A stretch of 64,000 nucleotides of DNA from G963662905 sp963676415 (GTDB taxonomy: Bacteria > Bacteroidota > Bacteroidia > Bacteroidales > WRLA01): positions 4,154,001-4,218,000 of the forward strand of contig OY781097.1 in the NCBI GenBank assembly GCA_963676415.1, given 5' to 3'. The notes under the pieces were generated by a model that saw nothing but the letters and a program-made list of their open reading frames with translations, was not told where the DNA came from and made no database searches. Position 1 is the stretch's first letter. The number at the start of each line of letters is the position of its first letter. Shown here piece by piece: positions 8,851 through 16,416 of this stretch. Both the position numbers and the translations under genes were made by a program.

Positions 8851-8879
8851 CAGGCAAGCCAGATGGTTTGCCTGTTTTT
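8851..8879 (+). terminator. Rho-independent terminator between GH47 gene and dinB
   Basis: CAGGCAAGCC-agat-GGTTTGCCTG followed by TTTTT, 25 bp after the GH47 stop codon. The dinB gene converges from the other side. Confidence 0.75.
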
Positions 8880-8895
8880 GCTTTTGCCCCTTTTT

Positions 8896-9969
8896 TTATT
8901 CTTCCCAATCAAACTCAATTTCCAATTGCCCGGGATACTGCCGGCTTTCGGTATGGAAATTTGACATAGTCGATCCCAAAAGTCGGATTCCGTTCAGGGC
9001 AATATCATCCAAAGGCAACATTTCTTCCAGTTGCTGCATCATTTCTTCTTTGGCGTATGGGCTCAGGCAGGTGTGCGAACGTGTGATGGTACTGAAATCA
9101 GAATAGCGCAATTTCAGGGTCAATGTCTTTCCGATCATTTTGCTATGGAGGCAGCGCTGCCACATAATCTCCGCCACTTCCTCCAGTTTTGTTTGCACTT
9201 CATCAATATCGTAAATATCAGTTTCGTAGGTCCGTTCAGCGCCCACCGATTTTCTCTCACGCGATGAAACCACAGGGCGTTTATCAATACCGCGTACTGC
9301 TTCAAAAAAATACTTTCCTGCTTTTCCAAAGTGCATTATCATCTCCTGACGGCTGAGCTTTTTCAGCTCGCGCCCTTTGTGGATTCCCATTTTGTGCATA
9401 CGTTCTTTGGTTTTTACGCCAACACCAAAGAACAGGCCCACATCCAGGTTTTCCAGAAAGCTTTCCGCTTCTTCGGGTTTTATCAGGTAAAAGCCATCTG
9501 GTTTATCCATATCTGAAGCAATTTTTGCCAGAAATTTATTGTAGGAAACACCGGCAGAAGCAATCAGATTTTCTTTCTCCAGGATTTTACGTTTAATAGC
9601 TTTTGCAATAAGCGAAGCTGATTCCGGCCCTTTCTTTGGATGCGTCACATCGAGAAAAGCCTCATCCAGCGAAAGCGGTTCAACCATATCCGTATATTCA
9701 TAAAAGATATCACGAATACTGTTCGATATCCGGCGATACACTTCAAAGCGATGCGGTGTGATGATCAAATGCGGACATCTTCTCAAAGCAACTGCCATGG
9801 GCATAGCTGAATAAACTCCAAATTTGCGGGCCTCATAGCTGGCAGCAGCTACAACCGAACGCGGCCCATTATGGCCAACTACCAACGCCTTACCCTGATA
9901 ATCAGGAAAATCCCTTTGCTCTACGGAAGCAAAGAAAGAATCCATATCGATGTGAATAATTTTCCTCAT
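8896..9969 (-). CDS. dinB: DNA polymerase IV (Y-family)
   Basis: A 357-residue translesion polymerase. The start at 9969 gives MRKIIHIDMDSFFASVEQRD, the canonical Y-family N-terminus with the first metal-binding Asp. An open frame extends nine codons upstream but lacks family similarity. Further landmarks are SYEARKFGVYSAMP, the palm motif EPLSLDEAFLDVT with the second acidic pair, ASAGVSYNKFLAKIASDMDKP, and the thumb helix-hairpin FFGVGVKTKERMHKMGI. The C-terminal little-finger domain ends in LEIEFDWEE, which is not a clear beta-clamp-binding motif. It makes error-prone bypass synthesis across damaged bases, which complements the alkylation-repair fusion 2.7 kb away, but the two genes are not in an operon. 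Confidence 0.95.
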   Translation of the reverse strand: MRKIIHIDMDSFFASVEQRDFPDYQGKALVVGHNGPRSVVAAASYEARKFGVYSAMPMAVALRRCPHLIITPHRFEVYRRISNSIRDIFYEYTDMVEPLSLDEAFLDVTHPKKGPESASLIAKAIKRKILEKENLIASAGVSYNKFLAKIASDMDKPDGFYLIKPEEAESFLENLDVGLFFGVGVKTKERMHKMGIHKGRELKKLSRQEMIMHFGKAGKYFFEAVRGIDKRPVVSSRERKSVGAERTYETDIYDIDEVQTKLEEVAEIMWQRCLHSKMIGKTLTLKLRYSDFSTITRSHTCLSPYAKEEMMQQLEEMLPLDDIALNGIRLLGSTMSNFHTESRQYPGQLEIEFDWEE

Positions 9970-10011
9970 TTTAATCAGGTAAAATCCGTTGTTCACGAAA
10001 AAACGCCCAAT

Positions 10012-11145
10012 TTAAAAAGAATATCCCACAGACCACTCGACATAATCGGCAACAGAAAAGTCTGTGGCTTTGATACGCACTCCTAAAATCACTTTATTGG
10101 CAATATAATAGCGCAAACCGATCCTTTGGTAGAAGCTGTTAAAAATCCCATCATTTCCCGGATGGATAAATTCAAGGCCCACTTCGGCCTGCACGGCAAG
10201 TTTATCAGCCCGGAACTGTCCGGCAACTGTTGCCCCCCAAAAAAACTGATCTTCAATAGGGGCTGTTTCAATATTATCACCGCTAACTTTAATATTTCTA
10301 TGGCCATCAATACCCAAATCTGTTACTACACCATATTTAAAAACATTTCCGGCAGCCCACAAGAATTCAGAAGCCAGGCAAAACAGGCGAACATGTCCAA
10401 TATTCAGCGTTTCAGTTTCCTCCACCGATCGGTCGCCGAACGTAAAAAGGACATTAAACTCATTTTTATTTTTCAATGATGGCAGCGAATCGATTGGCTT
10501 TAATGTTTGTTGATGCTTTGTAATCTGATAACGCAGATTAATAAAAGGGGAAACAATATTCAAACCTGAATTTGGAAAAGCATTGGCTCCATTTGAAAAA
10601 TGCGTAAAACGCAATCCGGCCTGAAAGCAAAGTGATTTAAAAAGCATACGGGAGTAAGAAGCACGAAGGTCGATATACGCATTTCGCCGGGATCCAATGG
10701 CTACATTAAAAGGATTTTCATCTTCATCATAAGGGTTCCAATTGTAGCTCATCCCAAAATTAAATTCATAGCCGAAGGAATATTTTGGCTTTTTGATAAA
10801 TGGCCCACCAAAGAAAAAATAGGCTGCCCAAGGCTTTCCAAAATACTCTTCTTCATTGAAAACAGAGGAATGCAGCCCGATTCCATAATAGGGCAGCATC
10901 AGGTATTGTTCCCATAAATTTTCTCCGCTTGTTTGCCAGCCAAAGCGCAGGTCAAGTGCTGCATAGTCAGTAATCGGGTTTCCGTTTTCATTGATACCAT
11001 TTACATAATCATTAGTTTTCATGATTTCTCCACTCGCAACACCCAGATCTATAAAAAGATTTTTCTTTCCTTTTTCCTGAGCTGAAAGTTTTGAAGTTAA
11101 AATACTCAATAATAAAACGATAATTAAAATACTGTATCTTTTCAT
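10012..11145 (-). CDS. PagL-like lipid A deacylase/acyloxyacyl hydrolase family barrel protein
   Basis: 377 residues with a signal peptide (MKRYSILIIVLLLSILTSKLSAQ). The middle region (about 95-215) resembles the PagL beta-barrel family: FGYEFNFGMSYNWNPYD and, most telling, RFTHFSNGANAFPNSGLN, where the His-x-Ser-Asn pattern and PNxG match the catalytic region of lipid A 3-O-deacylases. The remaining 160 residues add further amphipathic strands (EFNVLFTFGDRSVEETETL, IGLRYYIANKVILGV) beyond the short classical PagL, as is common in this phylum. I infer an outer-membrane esterase or structural relative; substrate not shown. It ends 42 bp from the start of dinB on the same strand and might be cotranscribed with it. 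Confidence 0.7.
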   Translation of the reverse strand: MKRYSILIIVLLLSILTSKLSAQEKGKKNLFIDLGVASGEIMKTNDYVNGINENGNPITDYAALDLRFGWQTSGENLWEQYLMLPYYGIGLHSSVFNEEEYFGKPWAAYFFFGGPFIKKPKYSFGYEFNFGMSYNWNPYDEDENPFNVAIGSRRNAYIDLRASYSRMLFKSLCFQAGLRFTHFSNGANAFPNSGLNIVSPFINLRYQITKHQQTLKPIDSLPSLKNKNEFNVLFTFGDRSVEETETLNIGHVRLFCLASEFLWAAGNVFKYGVVTDLGIDGHRNIKVSGDNIETAPIEDQFFWGATVAGQFRADKLAVQAEVGLEFIHPGNDGIFNSFYQRIGLRYYIANKVILGVRIKATDFSVADYVEWSVGYSF

Positions 11146-11408
11146 AATTGTTTTCGAAATCTATGCCCCATTCACATATCTACTTGTTTTATGAACAAAA
11201 ATAAACCAAAAGATTAATCATATTCCTATTTACTTGATTCCTGTCGATTTTTTCTTTTCTTTTAAAAACTTATCTGACAGATATACAAGATAAATAGAAA
11301 CTTTATGATTGGAATATTCAGCAAAGAAATGTTCATTTATCGAAGAGGGCTTAAACCCTTACAAAAACATAACGGAACTCTTTAAAAACAAATCAAATAG
11401 GGCTTGGA
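11146..11408. other. Intergenic, AT-rich, no gene seen
   Basis: 263 bp between the divergent PagL-like gene and the fabG remnant. There is no open frame of interest. It must hold the promoter of the minus-strand gene, but I do not see a convincing TAnnTTTG with a matching TTTG. Confidence 0.5.
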
Positions 11409-11960
11409 ATGATAAAAAAAAGCACTCATTAACGAAAGCGGAAGAGGAATGAGGCGTTCAATTATAGAAAAACTCACGGAAGAAAAAGTAAGTATAGGTA
11501 TTACGGACATCAAGGAAGAGATGGCACAAAAAACCGCCTTGTATATTGTTTAACGCCACAATGTAAAGTGCATTTCTTATCATCATGATGTTTCAAAAGA
11601 AGAATCAACAAAAAATGTTATTCAATCTGCTATACGGTATTATGGAAGCATGACTTACTGGTCAACAATTCAGGGATTACTTTTGACAATCTAATGATGA
11701 GCATGAAAGCTGAAGACTCGAATATGGTTTTAAACAATAATTTTATTGGTACTTTTTTTTCAGCAAATATGCTTCACAAAGAGATGCTCAGGCAAAAATC
11801 GGGCATAATTGTTAATATTTCCATCGTAGTTGGCGCAATGTGCAATATGGGACGAGCAAACTATTCGGCTTCTATAAAAACAAAAGTCTTTAGCGTTTCC
11901 AACTGATAAATCAATCAACTGGTGGAGTTTTCATCTAGGTCAACGGAACTAAATGGAGAA
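11409..11960 (+). pseudogene. Decayed fabG-like short-chain dehydrogenase
   Basis: Translating across frames recovers a 3-oxoacyl-ACP reductase-like protein in order. MIKK then ALINESGRGMRRSIIEKL (the TGxxxGIG nucleotide-binding loop, after dropping one A from the A-run at 11413-11420), then SIGITDIKEEMAQKTA, an in-frame TAA at about 11551, then YHHDVSKEESTKNVIQSAI, NNSGITFDNLMMSMKAED and SGIIVNISIVVGAMCNMG, then ANYSASIK. After a stop at 11904 only STGGVFI and VNGT remain, matching the family C-terminus. About 60 codons are missing between the last two blocks, and the Tyr-x3-Lys spacing is disrupted. At least two frameshifts, several stops and a deletion make it nonfunctional. Confidence 0.8.
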
Positions 11961-12036
11961 TATGACGGTTGGGAAACCAGGATTATTTTTGATTAGCAAA
12001 ACCCTTCGATTTAGTTATTTCGGAAAGCTCAATAAA

Positions 12037-12073
12037 AAAGCACTGTTTTCCAAAATACGGACAACAGTGCTTT
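12037..12073 (-). terminator. Terminator of the LVIVD/DUF4114 gene
   Basis: AAAGCACTGTT and AACAGTGCTTT form an 11-bp perfect stem with a 15-nt loop, 26 bp beyond the stop codon at 12099. The A-run on the plus strand gives the U-run for minus-strand transcripts. Confidence 0.75.
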
Positions 12074-12098
12074 ATTTTATTTAGCGTAAAAAATCAAA

Positions 12099-14057
12099 CT
12101 ACTCACCAAGAGGGATGAACTGGCTCACATCAACCGCTGATGGAGGGTCAACAATGACTTTAAAAATACAATCGTTAAAGTCTTTATCACCTGCCGGGAT
12201 TTTATTATCCTCAAAAGTAAGGATAATTGCATCGCAACTCTCATCATAAAATATCAGGCTTTGTTGCAATCCGTTAATATTGAGGTTTTCATTGGTATAG
12301 TGGGTAAAAAAGCCTTCGGTTAATCCACCCGGGGCATTATCAAGTCCCACCCAGCTATGAGCAACAAGGAAAGCACCCAAAGTTGTTCCCGCCGGATAAG
12401 ATCCCAACAAACGCATTGTGGCACCGGGTTCGAGGTCTCCGCCCCTGTTTTTCCGTGAAGCATTTGGATAAACAAGGAGTTTATTATTAATATCATCGGT
12501 ACTTACCGGTGGTTCTCCTGCAGGATAAGTATATGTTCCCAGACTGTTTTTCCATCCGGCACCTTCATCAATAAAGGTAATATAAACCGTAGCCTCTTCA
12601 CTCAGAACCAGCGTTTTAGGGTATGTAAAATATTCAGGGTGCGCAATCAATGCATTTTGGTTCTCAGGCAGTGCCACATCCAGGTGCCCCATTAAATCAG
12701 GACATAGCGGATCAGGATTTTCCTCGATGCAAAATGGCACTCCTTTTTCATCATAATCACAGATAATTTCATAATCACCCGGGGGAACGCGGCGCAGAAT
12801 TTTCAGGCCTTCCTTACCATTTGCAATAAAAATCAAACTGTTGCCAACATTTATATAGTTTGCCGATGCTCCATAATCATAGCGTTCAACAACGAGAAGT
12901 TCAGCTTGTCCGGGTACAATTTCACAGATATACATTCCAGCAGAACCGGCAGCAACATACACATAATCATTATCCATAGCCACACCATTAACAACAGCCT
13001 CAGGAACCATAGAAGCAGGAGAAAGCGTATGCACCAGTTCGCCACTTTCAAGATTAAAAGCTTTCAGGCCATTATAACCTGCTGACACCCAACAAACATC
13101 CTCTTTTACTAATATTCCCGATTTACCTGTTTCGGGTTGAATTGATCCAACATCAATAGTATTAATGAGCTCATGACCTTCACTTACATTATAAACAAGG
13201 AGCTCGGCTGAATTACCACTGCGCAGCACAACATGCTTCGACATAGCTTCGGGGCCACTAACGGCAGCATATTTCGCATTGGAATATTCGTTGCTACCAA
13301 CAAGGCTCATATCGTCCGCTTCAAAACTAAAACTACCGCCAGTGGTTCTTCCAGCCGTTGCATAGAGCCAATCACCGGCTTTTGCCAAACCGTTTACAGA
13401 ACTCCCTGATGCAGTTTTAAATCTCTGAAGTTCACCGCCTACAGGAATAACACCATCCATGAGGCCAAGCTCAAAAACAGCACCGCCCACACCATAATCC
13501 GATGCACCCAGCCACAATTTACGATCCGGAGTTAAACCTTCGTAATCTAAAAACATGGTATTAAAATCGGCACGGTTTGTATTGCCCGACATCTCGATCA
13601 CAGGCATTGTAGGATCTTCGATATTAATCACATCAATTTGCCCTTCATAAAGTTCAGCAGACATTGGCGCACTGTTGGGCTCATTATAATGATAGCTGAC
13701 ATAGGCATGATCCCCTTCAACTGCAACATGTGTTGCACTTAAAATGCGCGACCCACTTCGAACAGGTGAAGCCACATCTGCAATAAGCATAAACAGATCC
13801 CCTTCAATTACCTCATTGCTCTCTTTAAATTTTGTTCCATCCAGAAAGCTATTGTAGTAATCATCAAATAAGGGCTCATGATAATAGATGATTCTATCTT
13901 TGGTTAATTGTGCACCATCAGTATAAACATCAAGCGCAATTTCATTTTCGATGCTTTTTTGATCCTGATTTACAGGCTCATCCTTTTTACAACCATAAAA
14001 TGCCACAACAAAAAGCAATAAAATCATGACAGCAGGTTTTATAATAGACTTCTTCAT
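12099..14057 (-). CDS. LVIVD-repeat lipoprotein with C-terminal DUF4114 domain
   Basis: 652 residues from the Met at 14057 (MKKSIIKPAVMILLLFVVAFYGCKK), a clear lipoprotein signal with Cys at about 22. An upstream in-frame start adds 15 residues that would disrupt the signal. Residues about 90-430 repeat a beta-propeller pattern (HVAVEGDHAYVSYHYNE, DVINIEDPTMPVIEMSG, DWLYATAGRTTGGSF, VCWVSAGYNGLKAFN, DYVYVAAGSAGMYICEI, SLIFIANGKEGLKIL) typical of LVIVD repeats. The last 170 residues look like DUF4114, with LTFEDNKIPAGDKDFNDCIF close to the family's Asp-rich core. It is probably an outer-membrane-anchored binding or structural protein. Function unknown. It is monocistronic with its own terminator. 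Confidence 0.82.
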   Translation of the reverse strand: MKKSIIKPAVMILLLFVVAFYGCKKDEPVNQDQKSIENEIALDVYTDGAQLTKDRIIYYHEPLFDDYYNSFLDGTKFKESNEVIEGDLFMLIADVASPVRSGSRILSATHVAVEGDHAYVSYHYNEPNSAPMSAELYEGQIDVINIEDPTMPVIEMSGNTNRADFNTMFLDYEGLTPDRKLWLGASDYGVGGAVFELGLMDGVIPVGGELQRFKTASGSSVNGLAKAGDWLYATAGRTTGGSFSFEADDMSLVGSNEYSNAKYAAVSGPEAMSKHVVLRSGNSAELLVYNVSEGHELINTIDVGSIQPETGKSGILVKEDVCWVSAGYNGLKAFNLESGELVHTLSPASMVPEAVVNGVAMDNDYVYVAAGSAGMYICEIVPGQAELLVVERYDYGASANYINVGNSLIFIANGKEGLKILRRVPPGDYEIICDYDEKGVPFCIEENPDPLCPDLMGHLDVALPENQNALIAHPEYFTYPKTLVLSEEATVYITFIDEGAGWKNSLGTYTYPAGEPPVSTDDINNKLLVYPNASRKNRGGDLEPGATMRLLGSYPAGTTLGAFLVAHSWVGLDNAPGGLTEGFFTHYTNENLNINGLQQSLIFYDESCDAIILTFEDNKIPAGDKDFNDCIFKVIVDPPSAVDVSQFIPLGE

Positions 14058-14424
14058 ATCCGTAGTGTATTTTTGACAAATGTACTGCAAGAAACAAGCC
14101 ATGTCAAGCTTTTTTGAAGACTTAACATTTGTTAAGGCCGATTGTTCGTAAGTGTAGCCAAAAAGCTGGTATTTGTTGCAATATTAACCTTAAATATATC
14201 ACAAAACAACCTCCAATAACAGCAGAACAAAATCCAAACCCATCTGGAATTATGTCCGAATTTTGGAATTTTTCTGTAAAGCCGTGAATAAATAATATAT
14301 TTATTTACAAAAGAAATGGATAAAAAAAGCCCATAAGAAAAAAACAGCCCCAAGTACAGCTTGCAAATTAATCCGACATCAGTAATTGTCCAAAAAATGG
14401 AACCAGAAGGAACGGGCATGAAAA

Positions 14425-14446
14425 AACCTGTTGAAATTCAACAGGT
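14425..14446 (-). terminator. Terminator downstream of tRNA-Leu
   Basis: ACCTGTTGAA-att-TTCAACAGGT type stem (14425-14446) followed, on the minus strand, by a U-run. It lies 4 nt after the tRNA 3' end. Confidence 0.75.
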
Positions 14447-14449
14447 CAG

Positions 14450-14531
14450 TGCGGATGAAGGGACTCGAACCCCCACGTCTCTCGACACTAGATCCTAAGT
14501 CTAGCGCGTCTACCAATTTCGCCACATCCGC
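14450..14531 (-). tRNA. tRNA-Leu (anticodon UAG)
   Basis: Minus-strand cloverleaf: acceptor GCGGATG pairs with CATCCGC, D-arm GGCGAAATTGGTAGACGC, anticodon stem CTAGA/TCTAG closing loop CTTAGGA with anticodon TAG, a variable arm longer than in class I tRNAs (TGTCGAGAGACG), then GGGGGTTCGAGTCCC as T-arm. The discriminator base is A, and CCA is not encoded. The long variable arm and A73 agree with leucine. Confidence 0.93.
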
Positions 14532-14880
14532 AATTGGGCTGCAAATATAAAAAAGTTTCTTCTTGCCCGGCATGCCAAGAATTTTTTTTCTGGGCAAACC
14601 CTTATCCATAAGGCTGTGTTGTTAAGTTGCATTAATGCAAATTGTGTCAGCCTTACAGGCTGTAAGCCTGAACTTCAAAAAATTGCACAACCAGATGCAG
14701 TCCTCAACATCTTAAATGGATAACACCAAAAATATCAGTATATTCAATCCTTTAAAAAATTTATCTTCTCCCAATACATTAAACGACTTATCACCAATGG
14801 CTATGAAACAGAACAGGAATAGTATTTGCAGGGAGCGGCGCAGCATTTATGTCGCGTTTACACTGAAATTTTTATGCCCC
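14532..14880. other. Intergenic region, no gene seen
   Basis: About 350 bp between tRNA-Leu and the DUF169 gene, upstream of the tRNA. It contains a short nested palindrome at about 14648-14673 (CAGCCT-tac-AGGCTG followed by a partial second inversion). I see no supported open frame. Confidence 0.5.
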
Positions 14881-15606
14881 TTACTTGTTGAGGCGCTTTT
14901 TAACCCGTTCCCAATCGTGGGTAATAAAAAAACACTCCGTCATTTCAGGAATCATTTTTTCAAAGCGGCGAAATGGAATGGAAAATGTAAGTTCCTGTGG
15001 TTTCACGCAAGGTCTTGCAGAAACATCGAACATACCCAAAACCGCACGTGGGTTTTCTTTTGAGTTTTCATCCCTGGGATAGGTAATAATCAGCGAACAT
15101 CCTGAACCAAAGGGGCTAAAAACAGCATTAATATCGTTTGCACCGAAATTCGTCCAGGTAAACAAGCCCGACAATAGGTCGCCATTCCCAAAAAAGATGA
15201 CTGCATCCGGTTTATGATGGGCTTCCAGCTGATCAAAAGGCATAAAAGTGATATAAGGCTTTGGCGCCTTAAAATGTGGAATTTGAGCAATCATCTGCGC
15301 GGCATGACCGGGCGTATCAATATAACGTTCGCAGCCGGTGCTCAGAAATTCCGGCAAATCGGGCCGTATTTCATGAAAACCACAATACATTCCTGCTCCG
15401 CCACAGCCCAATGATGCGGCATTAAAACTAATCGCACGGCCTTTACGCACTTTATTCAAGGGACAAATCATGCATTGATGCCCCGTCGGTTTTTCCTGCA
15501 TTTCGCCTGATGGTTCATCTTCGAAGAAAAACACCAAAGGAATTTCCTGATCGCCAAAAAAGCGTTCCCAGTTCGATAAAAACGTTTGTTTTAACTGAAT
15601 ATCCAT
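14881..15606 (-). CDS. DUF169 family protein
   Basis: 241 residues without signal peptide or membrane segment. It resembles the DUF169 family (COG2043), which has no settled function. Cysteines are conspicuous: HQCMICPL, ASLGCGGAGMYCGF, STGCERYI and SGCSLIITY. The first cluster sits where family members carry Cys/Gly-rich motifs that may bind a cofactor or metal. LTFSIPFRRFEKMIPEM near the C-terminus is a common family block. It precedes an AlbA_2 gene on the same strand, 50 bp away, so the two may form an operon, with the AlbA_2 gene first. Confidence 0.75.
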   Translation of the reverse strand: MDIQLKQTFLSNWERFFGDQEIPLVFFFEDEPSGEMQEKPTGHQCMICPLNKVRKGRAISFNAASLGCGGAGMYCGFHEIRPDLPEFLSTGCERYIDTPGHAAQMIAQIPHFKAPKPYITFMPFDQLEAHHKPDAVIFFGNGDLLSGLFTWTNFGANDINAVFSPFGSGCSLIITYPRDENSKENPRAVLGMFDVSARPCVKPQELTFSIPFRRFEKMIPEMTECFFITHDWERVKKRLNK

Positions 15607-15656
15607 AATTCTTTTTCTTCAAAACTATGAAATTCCACGGATTTTTCAGGAACTTT

Positions 15657-16304
15657 TTAAGCTTCGGCAGGATCAAGACTGTAGGTAATTTCCTTATCGG
15701 TAATTTTCATTTTCACTACATTCATCGCAATCAGATCGGCAAGCATTTCAACCAAATGCTTATAAGGTATCAGCGTTTGTTTTTTAATGGACTTAAAATC
15801 AGTACCTGGCTTTTCTTCCAGAAAACGCAGCAAGGCTTGTTCGTTTTCGTCATAGCGAAAAACAACACCTTGCGGCGATTTCATGCGTTTCCAGGCTTTG
15901 ATCAAAATGGCATTCGCCAGAATATTCTGATCTTCAAAACGCAGCCAAACCAGCCATTTCCCCTCATCATCAAGTGCATAAAAGGGCTTTTCATCCGAAG
16001 CTGACACAAGAATTTCCAGCACCTGCTTCCCTTTCACATTCCAGCTTTTATAGTCGAATTTGATTTCAGGTTTACAGTACATAGCAGCGGCGGCTTCGAT
16101 CATATGGTATTCTTCATCGCTGTGCACGCCGGCAATTTTACCATTGTCTTTGACCCCGATAAGCAAACGGCCTCCTTTGGTATTGGCAAAAGCAACCAAT
16201 GAACGGGCAATTTTGCGGGCATCGTTTACAGCAAATTTAAAATCAAGCTGATCGTGTTCCCCCTGCTCTATCAATTTTTCAATATAATTTTTCCTTCGCT
16301 TCAT
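15657..16304 (-). CDS. AlbA_2 (Schlafen-like) domain protein, putative ATP-binding
   Basis: About 215 residues from the ATG at 16304 (MKRRKNYIEKLIEQGEHDQ). The N-terminal 110 residues show the AlbA_2 pattern: LDFKFAVNDARKIARSLVAF, ANTKGGRLLIGVKDNGKIAG and a YMIEAAA-like helix. The remainder (about 130-215) looks like a winged helix (FLEEKPGTDFKSIKKQTLIP). Such proteins are often called transcriptional regulators or ATP-binding proteins, with the function mostly unproven. An upstream in-frame ATG at 16355 is disfavoured because a good promoter ends downstream of it: the -7 box is at 16325-16332. A second ATG at 16319 is possible but would leave almost no leader. Confidence 0.78.
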   Translation of the reverse strand: MKRRKNYIEKLIEQGEHDQLDFKFAVNDARKIARSLVAFANTKGGRLLIGVKDNGKIAGVHSDEEYHMIEAAAAMYCKPEIKFDYKSWNVKGKQVLEILVSASDEKPFYALDDEGKWLVWLRFEDQNILANAILIKAWKRMKSPQGVVFRYDENEQALLRFLEEKPGTDFKSIKKQTLIPYKHLVEMLADLIAMNVVKMKITDKEITYSLDPAEA

Positions 16305-16324
16305 ACTGCCCGTTCTCATTTCGG

Positions 16325-16356
16325 CAAAAATAAGTATTCGTGATACATCGGACAAA
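16325..16356 (-). promoter_or_regulatory. Bacteroidota-type promoter of the AlbA_2 gene
   Basis: On the minus strand TTTG (16356-16353), a 20-nt spacer and TATTTTTG (16332-16325). This matches the consensus TTTG-N19-21-TAnnTTTG exactly and decides the start codon at 16304. Confidence 0.75.
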
Positions 16357-16370
16357 GTCCTGACAACAGA

Positions 16371-16395
16371 AAAACCCGGGCATAACCCGGGTTTT
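16371..16395. terminator. Terminator of the duplicated papain-like protease gene
   Basis: AAAACCCGGG-cataa-CCCGGGTTTT, a near-perfect palindrome 22 bp beyond the stop at 16417. It can act in either direction. It lies directly upstream of the AlbA_2 promoter. Confidence 0.8.
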
Positions 16396-16416
16396 ATTCA
16401 TTTATTTCAATAAGTC

